Below are positions 36,588 through 45,335 of a stretch of 64,000 nt of DNA, one piece after another (within the stretch, counting starts at the first letter, position 1; the number at the start of each line of letters is the position of its first letter). The stretch lies in assembly GCF_002483315.1 (NCBI RefSeq), contig NZ_DLHR01000019.1, forward strand, positions 248,001 to 312,000, written 5' to 3'. The notes beneath the pieces were generated by a model. It did no database searches and was not told the origin of the DNA. It saw only the letters and a program-made list of their open reading frames with translations. Source of the DNA: Flavobacterium sp. UBA7663 (GTDB taxonomy: Bacteria; Bacteroidota; Bacteroidia; Flavobacteriales; Flavobacteriaceae). A program made the position numbers and the translations under genes.

Positions 36588-37745
36588 ATGCCAATATATC
36601 ACAAATTAGGAGAAATTCCTCGCAAACGTCATACACAATTCCGCAAACCAAACGGAGATTTGTATTACGAGCAATTGTTCGGAACCGTTGGATTTGACGG
36701 AATGTCAACCAATTCATATCACGAACAAAGACCTACTCAGGTTAAAGAAATCAGAAGACAATATAGTGTTGCGCCAAAAATCGCAAAGTCAAACAACATT
36801 CAATCTTATAAATTAAGAGGTTTTGATATTGCGCCTCAAGACGATTTTCTAGAAAGTAGAAAAATTGTTTTGACAAATTCTGATTGTCATATCGTTTTAG
36901 CCGCACCAAGAAAATCAACAACCGATTATTTTTATAAAAATACCGATTCAGATGAAGTAATCTTTATTCATCAAGGAACAGGAAAACTAAGAACCATGTT
37001 AGGAAATTTAGATTTCAAATATGGCGATTACTTAGTAGTTCCAAGAGGAATGATTTACAAAATTGATTTTGATACCGAAGACAATCGTTTGTTTATCGTA
37101 GAATCGCATTCGCCAGTTTATACACCAAAACAATATAGAAACTGGTTCGGACAATTATTAGAACATTCGCCGTTTTGCGAAAGAGATATTCGTCGTCCAG
37201 AAGAATTAGAAACATACAACGAAAATGGAGATTTCGTAATTAAAGTAAAGAAAAAAGACGAAATTTTCGAAATGGTTTATGCTTCGCATCCGTTTGATGT
37301 AATTGGATACGACGGTTTTAATTATCCATATGCGTTTTCAATTCATGATTTCGAACCAATTACAGGAAGAATTCATTTACCACCACCAGTTCATCAAACT
37401 TTTGAAACAAATGCTTTCGTAATTTGTTCTTTTGTTCCAAGATTATACGATTATCACCCATTGTCAATTCCAGCGCCTTACAATCATAGTAATATTGATG
37501 CCGATGAGGTTTTATATTATGTAGATGGTGATTTTATGAGCAGAAATGATGTAAAACCAGGGAATATTTCTTTACACCCTGCAGGAATTCCTCACGGACC
37601 ACACCCAGGAGCAGCAGAAAGAAGTATTGGTAAAAAAGAAACGTTAGAATTAGCTGTAATGGTAGATACTTTCAAACCTTTAATGGTTACAGAAGATGCC
37701 ATGGGTATTGCTGATGAAACGTACTTTCAATCTTGGTTAGACTAA
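36588..37745 (+). CDS. hmgA: Homogentisate 1,2-dioxygenase
   Basis: A 385-residue cupin-type iron dioxygenase opening the homogentisate ring in tyrosine/phenylalanine breakdown. It has an N-terminal PRKRHTQFRKPNG stretch and iron-site motifs HLPPPVHQTFE and LHPAGIPHGPHPGA. Its stop overlaps the DUF4190 gene start by one base. hppD, for the preceding step, is two genes downstream. Confidence 0.95.
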   Translation: MPIYHKLGEIPRKRHTQFRKPNGDLYYEQLFGTVGFDGMSTNSYHEQRPTQVKEIRRQYSVAPKIAKSNNIQSYKLRGFDIAPQDDFLESRKIVLTNSDCHIVLAAPRKSTTDYFYKNTDSDEVIFIHQGTGKLRTMLGNLDFKYGDYLVVPRGMIYKIDFDTEDNRLFIVESHSPVYTPKQYRNWFGQLLEHSPFCERDIRRPEELETYNENGDFVIKVKKKDEIFEMVYASHPFDVIGYDGFNYPYAFSIHDFEPITGRIHLPPPVHQTFETNAFVICSFVPRLYDYHPLSIPAPYNHSNIDADEVLYYVDGDFMSRNDVKPGNISLHPAGIPHGPHPGAAERSIGKKETLELAVMVDTFKPLMVTEDAMGIADETYFQSWLD

Positions 37746-38197
37746 TGAATTATAATAAATTATCAGCCGACCCAACTTCTTTAATACTAGGAATAATTGC
37801 ATTTGTAATTATGATTTTAGGATTTTGTTGTGGATTTGTAGTTTTTGTTTCGTTGATTTTAGGAGTTGTAGGATTAGTTCTTTCAATAAAAAGTCTTAAA
37901 GAGTATGAAGCAAATCCGACAGTATATTCACACCAAAGCCGACAAAATGTATATGTTGGAAAAATCATTTGTTTGGTAACCACTATTTTATCAGCAATGT
38001 ATTTTATAGTAATAATAGTTGCGGTTGTGGTTTATCAAGTTGGTTTTTCTGATATTATGGAAAACAAATTAGATAAAATTAGAAATCAAGAAATCAACGA
38101 TTCCATTTATATGGAAGAAGAAGTAAAAGAAAATTATTATAACGATTCCATTTATATAGATTCCACTTTTGTAGATTCTATCAAAACGGAAAATTAA
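37745..38197 (+). CDS. DUF4190 membrane protein in the homogentisate operon
   Basis: A 150-residue protein (ATG 37745 shares its A with the hmgA stop). Two N-terminal membrane spans with the family CCG-type turn (GFCCGF), a third span at about 78-102, then a soluble tail rich in DSI/DST triplets. The AACGATTCCATTTATAT word is duplicated in the tail at 38096 and 38141. Three spans would put the tail in the periplasm if the N-terminus is inside. Function unknown; its place between hmgA and hppD is likely an operon passenger or membrane partner. Confidence 0.82.
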   Translation: MNYNKLSADPTSLILGIIAFVIMILGFCCGFVVFVSLILGVVGLVLSIKSLKEYEANPTVYSHQSRQNVYVGKIICLVTTILSAMYFIVIIVAVVVYQVGFSDIMENKLDKIRNQEINDSIYMEEEVKENYYNDSIYIDSTFVDSIKTEN

Positions 38198-38209
38198 AAT
38201 TTAAGAATT

Positions 38210-39373
38210 ATGGCACAAGAAATAAAATCAGTAGAATACGGATTAGAAAAAATATTTGAAGGAGCACAAGACTTTTTACCTTTAATGGGAACAGATTACG
38301 TAGAGTTTTATGTAGGTAATGCAAAACAAGCAGCTCATTTTTACAAAACAGCTTTCGGATTTCAATCATTAGCATATGCAGGATTAGAAACTGGAGTTAA
38401 AGACAGAGCTTCTTATGTGTTAAAGCAAGACAAAATACGTTTGGTGTTAACAACCGCTTTGAATAGTGATTCTTTAATTGGTGAACACGTAAAAAAACAC
38501 GGAGATGGTGTTAAAGTTATTGCCCTTTGGGTAGAAGATGCACGTCATTCTTACGAAGAAACAACTAAACGTGGTGCAAAATCTTATTTTGAACCAGTGG
38601 TTGAAAAAGACGAAAATGGAGAAGTAGTTCGCGCAGGTATCTATGGAGCATACGGAGAAACTGTTTTCATTTTCGTAGAACGCAAAAATTATAATGGAAT
38701 CTTTTTACCAGGATATAGCGAATGGAAATCAGATTATAATCCAGAGCCAGTGGGATTAAAATATATTGACCACATGGTGGGTAATACGGGTTGGAATAGA
38801 ATGAATGAAGCAGTAAAATGGTTTGAAGATGTAATGGGATTTGTGAATTTCCTTTCATTCGACGACAAACAGATTACTACAGAATATTCAGCCTTAATGT
38901 CTAAAGTAATGTCTAATGGCAACGGAAGAATTAAATTTCCTATCAACGAACCAGCGGAAGGAAAAAAACGTTCTCAAATTGAAGAGTATTTAGACTTTTA
39001 TGAAGGAGAAGGGGTGCAGCACATTGCAGTAGCAACAGATGACATCTTAACTACAGTTGCTGAAATGCGCGCAAGAGGTATCGAGTTTTTAAGCACGCCA
39101 CCACAAGCATATTACGATGCAATTCCAGAAAGATTAAAAGATCATATGGATAAATTCAAAGAAGATATCAACGAACTTCAAAAATTAGGTATCATGATTG
39201 ATGCTGACGAAGAAGGTTATTTGTTGCAAATTTTTACCAAGCCAGTAGAAGATCGTCCAACACTTTTCTTCGAAATTATTCAAAGAATGGGTGCTAGAGG
39301 ATTTGGTGCAGGTAACTTTAAAGCCCTTTTTGAGTCAATTGAGCGTGAGCAAGAATTGCGAGGTACATTATAA
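38210..39373 (+). CDS. hppD: 4-hydroxyphenylpyruvate dioxygenase
   Basis: A 387-residue Fe(II) enzyme converting 4-hydroxyphenylpyruvate to homogentisate, the step before HmgA. Two vicinal-oxygen-chelate domains; iron ligands are His in YIDHMVGN, His in GVQHIAVAT, and Glu in LFFEIIQRMGARGFGAGNFKALF (only the start is diagnostic). It lies 12 nt after the DUF4190 gene, in the same operon as hmgA. Confidence 0.95.
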   Translation: MAQEIKSVEYGLEKIFEGAQDFLPLMGTDYVEFYVGNAKQAAHFYKTAFGFQSLAYAGLETGVKDRASYVLKQDKIRLVLTTALNSDSLIGEHVKKHGDGVKVIALWVEDARHSYEETTKRGAKSYFEPVVEKDENGEVVRAGIYGAYGETVFIFVERKNYNGIFLPGYSEWKSDYNPEPVGLKYIDHMVGNTGWNRMNEAVKWFEDVMGFVNFLSFDDKQITTEYSALMSKVMSNGNGRIKFPINEPAEGKKRSQIEEYLDFYEGEGVQHIAVATDDILTTVAEMRARGIEFLSTPPQAYYDAIPERLKDHMDKFKEDINELQKLGIMIDADEEGYLLQIFTKPVEDRPTLFFEIIQRMGARGFGAGNFKALFESIEREQELRGTL

Positions 39374-39482
39374 AAAGACCAAATTATTGACAAATCATCA
39401 AATTATAACGTTGTAGTAGTGTCATTTTTGATAAAAATATGTTAAAGTTGATATCTAGCTAAGAATAATTCAAAAATACACA

Positions 39483-39490
39483 TACCTTTG
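39483..39490 (+). promoter_or_regulatory. TAnnTTTG box for a candidate small RNA
   Basis: TACCTTTG, an exact consensus, in the 287-nt gap between hppD and the DUF3108 gene. It lies about 80 nt before the terminator at 39572. Confidence 0.5.
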
Positions 39491-39496
39491 CACTCG

Positions 39497-39605
39497 CAAA
39501 ACAAGGAGGTAGTTTGCCTTGCTTTGTAATAAATTTTCATAATTTATAGTTTTTTGGTTGGTTAATAGCATAAAAACTCAGTCATATTTTTGACTGGGTT
39601 TTTTT
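39497..39605 (+). ncRNA. Candidate small RNA between hppD and the DUF3108 gene
   Basis: A stretch of about 109 nt bounded by an exact -7 box and a rho-independent terminator, without a convincing ORF. A 5' hairpin pairs CAAAACAAGG (39497-39506) with CCTTGCTTTG (39517-39526), one mismatch. A perfect AAGGAGGT lies at 39503-39510, partly in that stem. It could also be a leader read into the next gene. No known RNA family recognised. Confidence 0.45.
39572..39605 (+). terminator. Terminator of the candidate small RNA
   Basis: AACTCAGTCA / TGACTGGGTT stem (one G-T pair), 6-nt loop and a seven-T tail. It lies 56 nt before the DUF3108 start and separates it from upstream transcription. Confidence 0.85.
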
Positions 39606-39660
39606 GTTTTAGTATTTTTGGAACGGAAATTGCATTTTCATTTCTAAAAATGAATAAATC

Positions 39661-40437
39661 ATGAAAAAAATTGCGCTACTTCTTATTCTTTTTGTTACTA
39701 CAAATTCATTTGTAGTTCAAGAAAATGCATATACAACTGGTGAATGGTTCAAACTTCGTATCCATTACGGAATGGTTAATGCCGGTTATGCTTCGTTGGA
39801 AATTAAAGACGCCGTTAAAAACAACAAAAAAGTGCATCACGTAGTCGGAAAAGGCTGGACTGTTGGTATGGCCAAATTTTTCTTTAAAGTAGACGATAAT
39901 TACGAAAGTTATATCGATAAGCAAACAGGGAAACCGTATCAATTTGTTAGAAAAATTGATGAAGGAGGTTATACCAAAAATCAAGAAGGATTTTTTAATC
40001 AAGACCGAAACACAGTTCTAGTTAAAGATTATAAACATAAAACCGAAAAAACGTTCTCAGTTCCTGAAGACATCCAAGATATTGTGTCTTCTTTTTACTA
40101 TTTAAGAAATCATCCTAAAATTGATAAATTAAAAGTAGGGGAATCAATTGTGATTGATATGTTTTTTGATGATGAAACCACAAAGTTTAAGTTAAAATTT
40201 GTTGGTAGAGAAGATATAAAAACTAAATTTGGAAAAGTTTCTTGCATGATTTTCAAACCTTACGTGCAAGCAGGTAGAGTCTTTAAAGAAGAAGAAAGTT
40301 TAACCGTTTGGGTTTCAGACGATGACAATAAAATCCCAATCCGAGTAAAGGCAAGCTTGGCTGTTGGTTCTATCAAAGCTGATTTAGAAGCCTTTAAAGG
40401 TTTAAAGCATTCATTTAAAGTTAAAGTAGAAAAATAA
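39661..40437 (+). CDS. DUF3108 periplasmic protein
   Basis: A 258-residue protein with a signal peptide and a beta-rich DUF3108 domain (GEWFKLRIHYGMVNAGYASLE at the start, DDDNKIPIRVKASLAVGSI at the end). Such proteins are exported and structurally LolA/lipocalin-like in outline; function unknown. The stop overlaps the kynA start (TAATG), so the two are translated together. Confidence 0.88.
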   Translation: MKKIALLLILFVTTNSFVVQENAYTTGEWFKLRIHYGMVNAGYASLEIKDAVKNNKKVHHVVGKGWTVGMAKFFFKVDDNYESYIDKQTGKPYQFVRKIDEGGYTKNQEGFFNQDRNTVLVKDYKHKTEKTFSVPEDIQDIVSSFYYLRNHPKIDKLKVGESIVIDMFFDDETTKFKLKFVGREDIKTKFGKVSCMIFKPYVQAGRVFKEEESLTVWVSDDDNKIPIRVKASLAVGSIKADLEAFKGLKHSFKVKVEK

Positions 40438-41363
40438 TGGAAGTAACTCCTAAGATTCAAGAACAATTAGATCAACTTCATGATAAATTTGAAGCCATCA
40501 ATCAAAATACTTCCACTCATTTGGAAGGTTTGCTTTGGGCTAAACCCATCACGTATTGGGATTATATCCAAACCGATGCGCTTTTGAGTCTTCAAACACA
40601 ACGAACCACTTTGCCAGACGAAATGGTTTTTGTAATGTATCATCAAGTAAATGAATTGTTATTCAAAATGATTCTTTGGGAAATGAACCAATTGTGTCAT
40701 AACGAAAAACCAACAACCGATTATTTCACTGAAAAATTAGGAAGAATTAGTCGTTATTTTGATATGTTAACCACTTCTTTCGACATCATGAAAGATGGAA
40801 TGGAGCCTGAACAATATCTAAAATTCAGAAATACTTTAACACCAGCGAGTGGATTTCAATCGGCTCAATATCGTTTAATAGAATTTAGTTCTACCGATTT
40901 AATTAACTTAATCGACAACCGTTTCAGAGCGACCATCGATAGAAATACACCATACAATCATGCGTTTGAACATTTATATTGGCAAGCAGCAGGAAAAGAT
41001 TATCACACTGGTGAAAAATCGTATTTAATTTTAGAATTCGAAAGAAAATACAAAAAAGTGTTCTTAGATTGGATGGAAGAATACAACACAATTAACTTGT
41101 GGAGAAAATTCAAACAATTGCCAGAAATTGACCAACAAAATCCAGAATTAGTAGCTGCGATGCGTCATTACGACAAAACCGTTAATATTACTTGGGTAAT
41201 GGGTCACTTTAATGCAGCTAAAAAATACATCGAGAGTGTTCCAGGAAATCACGAAGCTACTGGTGGAAGTGATTGGAAAAAATACATGTTACCAAAATAC
41301 CAAAAAAGAATATTCTTCCCTGAATTATGGACGAAAGAAGAATTAGATAACTGGGGAGAATAA
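40437..41363 (+). CDS. kynA: Tryptophan 2,3-dioxygenase
   Basis: A 308-residue haem enzyme opening the tryptophan indole ring, the first step of the kynurenine pathway. It has the family segments EMVFVMYHQVNELLFKM and LTPASGFQSAQYRLIEF, and the late MGHFNAAKKYIES and GGSDWKKYM substrate-site region. The start shares its A with the DUF3108 stop. It sits near the tyrosine-degradation genes, forming an aromatic amino-acid catabolism neighbourhood. Confidence 0.95.
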   Translation: MEVTPKIQEQLDQLHDKFEAINQNTSTHLEGLLWAKPITYWDYIQTDALLSLQTQRTTLPDEMVFVMYHQVNELLFKMILWEMNQLCHNEKPTTDYFTEKLGRISRYFDMLTTSFDIMKDGMEPEQYLKFRNTLTPASGFQSAQYRLIEFSSTDLINLIDNRFRATIDRNTPYNHAFEHLYWQAAGKDYHTGEKSYLILEFERKYKKVFLDWMEEYNTINLWRKFKQLPEIDQQNPELVAAMRHYDKTVNITWVMGHFNAAKKYIESVPGNHEATGGSDWKKYMLPKYQKRIFFPELWTKEELDNWGE

Positions 41364-41389
41364 CCGCATAGCGCACAAAACAAAAAACA

Positions 41390-42628
41390 TTGAGATATTT
41401 AGTACTAGCCATTTTATTTGTTACTTTTTTTACCGCTTGTAATTCGAAAGAAGATGCAGAGAAAGTTAAAAAAGCAACAGTAAAAAAAGAACCTATCATA
41501 AAAGAATACGGATTTACGTTTAACGACTATAAAGTGGTTAGAGATACAATTCGTTCAGGTGATACGTTTGGAAAATTACTAGAAAAATTCCCATTAAAAG
41601 ATAGTTTACGAATTCACGACGTTACTGAAAAAGTAAAAGATTCATTCAATGTTAGACGAATAAAAGCAGGGAAGCCTTACATTTTATTTTTAGACAAGAA
41701 AAAGCCTAATACACTTCAAGCTTTAGTATACATAGAAGACCGAATTAACTTTACGGTTGTCGATTTTAGAGATTCAATTGTAGTATCAAACAAACAAAAA
41801 CCAACTACTTTGAAAAGAAGAGTGGTTGCAGCGGAAATAGAAGGTTCATTATCTGAAACTTTAAGCAATGCTGGAGTTAGCGCTGGTTTAGCGAATAAAT
41901 TAGCCAATATTTATGCCTATACGGTCGATTTCTTTAAAATTCAAAAAGGCGATAAATTTGCGGTTACAATTAATGAACGTTACATTGACGATTCTATTTA
42001 TGTAGGTGTAGAAAGTATTGAAGCTTCTTATTTTGAACACAAAGGAAAAAAGATTTTTGCTTTTCCATATAAATTGTCTGAAAATCAAAAATATGAAGAT
42101 TTTTATGATGAAAACGGAAAAGGTCTAAAAAGCATGTTCTTGAAAGCCCCTTTGGATTATTTTAGAATCTCATCTCGTTTTTCAGGCAGACGTTTTCATC
42201 CTGTACAAATGCGCTTCAAAGCTCATAATGGAACTGATTACGCAGCACCTCACGGAACTCCAATCAAAACTACCGCATCAGGAGTTGTGGAACGAACAGG
42301 TTATACCGCAGGAAATGGAAATTTTGTAAAAGTTCGTCACAGTTCGACTTATTCTACACAATATTTACACATGTCAAAGATATCGGTGAGAAACGGCCAA
42401 CGTGTATCTCAGGGACAAGTAATTGGAAAAGTAGGAAGCACAGGTTTAGCAACCGGACCTCACGTTTGTTATCGTTTTTGGAAAAATGGTGTTCAAGTTG
42501 ACCCGCTTAGGCTGAAATTACCAAATGCCGAACCTATGAATGAATCACACAAGCAAAAATATTTAGCGCATATTGCTCCTTTAAAGAAAGAATTGGATAG
42601 TATAACAGCAGTAAAATTTAAAGAATAA
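41390..42628 (+). CDS. M23 peptidase-like lipoprotein with a TTG start
   Basis: A 412-residue protein whose only plausible start is TTG (41390). It gives the leader MRYLVLAILFVTFFTAC with a lipobox, so it is a lipoprotein. A LysM/OapA-like central region (about 55-220) precedes a LytM domain (about 255-380). The zinc motif HNGTDYA is intact, but the HxH site reads GPHVCYRF, with Cys in place of the second His. It could be a cell-wall endopeptidase using Cys as a ligand or an inactive regulator. It is coupled to pgi by TAATG overlap. Confidence 0.88.
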   Translation: MRYLVLAILFVTFFTACNSKEDAEKVKKATVKKEPIIKEYGFTFNDYKVVRDTIRSGDTFGKLLEKFPLKDSLRIHDVTEKVKDSFNVRRIKAGKPYILFLDKKKPNTLQALVYIEDRINFTVVDFRDSIVVSNKQKPTTLKRRVVAAEIEGSLSETLSNAGVSAGLANKLANIYAYTVDFFKIQKGDKFAVTINERYIDDSIYVGVESIEASYFEHKGKKIFAFPYKLSENQKYEDFYDENGKGLKSMFLKAPLDYFRISSRFSGRRFHPVQMRFKAHNGTDYAAPHGTPIKTTASGVVERTGYTAGNGNFVKVRHSSTYSTQYLHMSKISVRNGQRVSQGQVIGKVGSTGLATGPHVCYRFWKNGVQVDPLRLKLPNAEPMNESHKQKYLAHIAPLKKELDSITAVKFKE

Positions 42629-44265
42629 TGGCACTATCGAAAGTAAATCCGTCACAAACTGAAGCTTGGCAAAACATACAATCGCATTACGAAAAAATTC
42701 AAGCAACTTCAATGAAAGATTTGTTTGCTTCAGATGCGAAAAGAGCTGAAAAATTTCACATTCAATGGAATGATTTTTTAGTTGATTATTCTAAAAATAT
42801 TGCCAATCAAGAAACATTAGATTTGTTATTGAATTTAGCTAACGAAGTTGATTTAAAACAAGCCATTTCCAGTTATTTTCAAGGCGATATAATCAATCAA
42901 ACCGAGAACAGAGCCGTTTTACACACCGCTTTACGCGCTAAAGAATCAGCCAATGTTTTGGTTGAAGGCGTTAACGTAATGCCTGAAGTATATTCGGTAA
43001 AAAATAAAATCAAAAACTTCTCAAGCGAAGTTATCTCAGGAAATAAAAAAGGATTCACAGGAAAACCATTTACCGATATCGTAAATATTGGAATTGGTGG
43101 TTCTGATTTAGGTCCAGCGATGATTGTAGAAGCTTTGCAATTCTATAAAAATCATTTAAACGTTCATTTTGTTTCCAATGTAGATGGCGATCATGTTAAC
43201 GAAGTAATCAAGAAATTAAATCCAGAAACGACTTTATTTGTTGTAGTTTCTAAAACCTTCACTACACAAGAAACCTTATCCAATGCAGAAACCATCAGAA
43301 GTTGGTTTTTGCAATCAGCTTCACAAGAGGATGTAGCGAAGCATTTCGTAGCGGTTTCAACCAATATTCAAAAAGTAACCGAATTCGGAATTAATCCCGA
43401 CAACGTTTTCCCAATGTGGGATTGGGTAGGAGGTCGTTTTTCGTTATGGAGCGCTGTTGGTTTATCGGTAAGTTTAGCAGTTGGATTTGATAATTTTGAT
43501 AAGTTATTGAAAGGTGCCAACGAAATGGACGAACATTTCAAAAACGAATCTTTCGACAAAAATATTCCAGTAGTTTTAGCTTTATTGAGCATTTGGTACA
43601 ACAACTTTTTTGGTACCGAAAGCGAAGCTTTAATTCCATACACCCAATATTTACAGAAGTTAGCGCCATACTTGCAACAAGGCATTATGGAAAGTAACGG
43701 AAAAAGTATTGGTAGAGACGGAAAACCAGTAAATTATCAAACCGGAACCATTATTTGGGGAGAACCAGGAACGAATTCACAACACGCTTTTTTCCAATTG
43801 ATTCATCAAGGAACCAAATTAATCCCAACGGATTTCATCGGATTCAAACAACCACTTTACGGAAACAAAGATCATCACGACAAGTTAATGTCGAATTTCT
43901 TTGCGCAAACCGAAGCCTTATTAATGGGTAAAACCGAAGTGCAAGTAAAAGCAGAATTTGAAAAGCAAGGAATTTCAGGTGAAAAATCCGAATTCCTATT
44001 ACCTTTTAAAGTTTTTTCAGGAAATAAACCTACGAATACCATCCTTATCAACAAACTAACTCCTGAATCATTAGGCGCTTTGGTAGCGATGTATGAACAC
44101 AAAATTTTCGTGCAAGGCATCATTTGGAACATCTTCAGTTATGACCAATGGGGCGTGGAATTAGGCAAACAATTAGCGAATTCTATTTTAGACGAAATCG
44201 TAACAAAAGAGGTTAAAAACCACGATAGTTCAACGTCATTTTTATTAAAAGCGTACTTAAAATAA
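42628..44265 (+). CDS. pgi: Glucose-6-phosphate isomerase
   Basis: A 545-residue glycolytic isomerase. Visible are VNIGIGGSDLGPAM, VVVSKTFTTQETLSNAET, the signature FPMWDWVGGRFSLWSAVGLS, and the C-terminal GVELGKQLA block. Normal length for the GPI family. It starts on the last base of the upstream stop. Followed by a clear terminator. Confidence 0.97.
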   Translation: MALSKVNPSQTEAWQNIQSHYEKIQATSMKDLFASDAKRAEKFHIQWNDFLVDYSKNIANQETLDLLLNLANEVDLKQAISSYFQGDIINQTENRAVLHTALRAKESANVLVEGVNVMPEVYSVKNKIKNFSSEVISGNKKGFTGKPFTDIVNIGIGGSDLGPAMIVEALQFYKNHLNVHFVSNVDGDHVNEVIKKLNPETTLFVVVSKTFTTQETLSNAETIRSWFLQSASQEDVAKHFVAVSTNIQKVTEFGINPDNVFPMWDWVGGRFSLWSAVGLSVSLAVGFDNFDKLLKGANEMDEHFKNESFDKNIPVVLALLSIWYNNFFGTESEALIPYTQYLQKLAPYLQQGIMESNGKSIGRDGKPVNYQTGTIIWGEPGTNSQHAFFQLIHQGTKLIPTDFIGFKQPLYGNKDHHDKLMSNFFAQTEALLMGKTEVQVKAEFEKQGISGEKSEFLLPFKVFSGNKPTNTILINKLTPESLGALVAMYEHKIFVQGIIWNIFSYDQWGVELGKQLANSILDEIVTKEVKNHDSSTSFLLKAYLK

Positions 44266-44286
44266 GAATTTCAAAATTTATAATAC

Positions 44287-44324
44287 AAAACCTCTTATTC
44301 ATTTTTTTGAGTAAGAGGTTTTTT
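44287..44324 (+). terminator. pgi terminator
   Basis: AACCTCTTATTC / GAGTAAGAGGTT 12-bp stem (one G-T pair) with an A/T-rich loop and T tail, about 20 nt after the stop. Confidence 0.9.
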
Positions 44325-44339
44325 AATTTCCTATATTTG
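44307..44339 (+). promoter_or_regulatory. Promoter of the small membrane protein gene
   Basis: TTG at 44307-44309 and an exact TATATTTG at 44332-44339, 22 nt apart. It overlaps the pgi terminator. Confidence 0.55.
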
Positions 44340-44363
44340 TAATTCACTTTTAAAAAATTAGGT

Positions 44364-44789
44364 ATGTACGAAACTATTCAATCTGTTCACTCTATTTTAG
44401 CGTATGCCGCTTTAGGCTTATTGTTATTGGCTTCATTTAATGCCATTTTTGGATTAACGTCTAAAAAATTATTTACTGATAAAGACTTACGTTTGTCTTT
44501 ATTCACCTTAATTATCTGCCACATTCAATTATTAGTAGGTTTGATTTTATATTTTGTTTCTCCATTAGGTTCTGCTCAATTAGGAAACATGAAAGACGCA
44601 GCTATGCGTTTAACTTCGTTAGAACATCCATTAATTAACATTATTGCATTAGCAGTAATCACAATCGGATGGTCGAAACATAAAAAAGAAGAAAGTAACA
44701 ACGGAAAATTCAAAAAGATTGCCGTTTTCTATACATTAGGTTTAGTATTAATCTTATCAAGACTTCCTTGGGCTAATTGGTTCAACTAG
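44364..44789 (+). CDS. Four-helix membrane protein (cytochrome b-like)
   Basis: A 141-residue protein with four membrane spans (about 10-30, 45-66, 88-106, 117-135). It contains histidines near membrane borders (SVHSILAYAA, CHIQLLVG, LEHPLIN), which could bind haem. Similar proteins are annotated as cytochrome b or hypothetical in flavobacteria. The redox role is an inference. It has its own promoter. Confidence 0.78.
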   Translation: MYETIQSVHSILAYAALGLLLLASFNAIFGLTSKKLFTDKDLRLSLFTLIICHIQLLVGLILYFVSPLGSAQLGNMKDAAMRLTSLEHPLINIIALAVITIGWSKHKKEESNNGKFKKIAVFYTLGLVLILSRLPWANWFN

Positions 44790-44834
44790 TCTTTGGTATA
44801 ATCTTTGGTAATAAGTTTACAAAATCATAAAATT

Positions 44835-45335
44835 ATGAAGAAAAATATCCTAATAATAGCGTTTGTATTACTTGTTACTGCATTAGTAAGCTTTTCTAAT
44901 GGAACAAAATCTGGTTTCGTTAGAAAAGCTTCTTTATATGATACGGTTAAGAAAAAAGATTCGCTTCAAATTTCAGATTCGATAAAAAAATCAGACTCAA
45001 TTCGAGTAGCCGATTCTATAGCCAATTTAAAAACTAAACTATACAAGAAAAACGTAGAAGCTTCGCATTATTCTGACAAATTAAACGGAAGAAGAACCGC
45101 AAGCGGACAAGTTTTTAGTAATAAAAAATACACGGCCGCTCATAAAACGCTAAAATTTGGAACGAAAGTTAAAGTGACCAATTTAGCCAATAACAAAAGC
45201 GTTATCGTAACCATCAATGATAGAGGACCACATACCCGAAATAGAGAAATCGACTTGGCAAAACGACCGTTTTTAGATATTTCTCACAATAACGGACGCT
45301 CTCTTTTACGTGTGAGTTTAGAAATCGTAGAATAA
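44835..45335 (+). CDS. RlpA-like septal lytic transglycosylase family protein
   Basis: A 166-residue protein with a signal peptide, a linker rich in DTV/DSL/DSI triplets (about 35-65), and a DPBB (RlpA) domain (about 72-165). The domain has ASHYSDKLNGRRTASGQ and INDRGPHTRNREIDLAKR, including the catalytic-type Asp. RlpA proteins cleave or bind peptidoglycan at division sites. The TTG 30 nt upstream is rejected because ATG 44835 directly precedes a normal signal sequence. The stop abuts the convergent YciI-like gene with no gap. Confidence 0.88.
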   Translation: MKKNILIIAFVLLVTALVSFSNGTKSGFVRKASLYDTVKKKDSLQISDSIKKSDSIRVADSIANLKTKLYKKNVEASHYSDKLNGRRTASGQVFSNKKYTAAHKTLKFGTKVKVTNLANNKSVIVTINDRGPHTRNREIDLAKRPFLDISHNNGRSLLRVSLEIVE

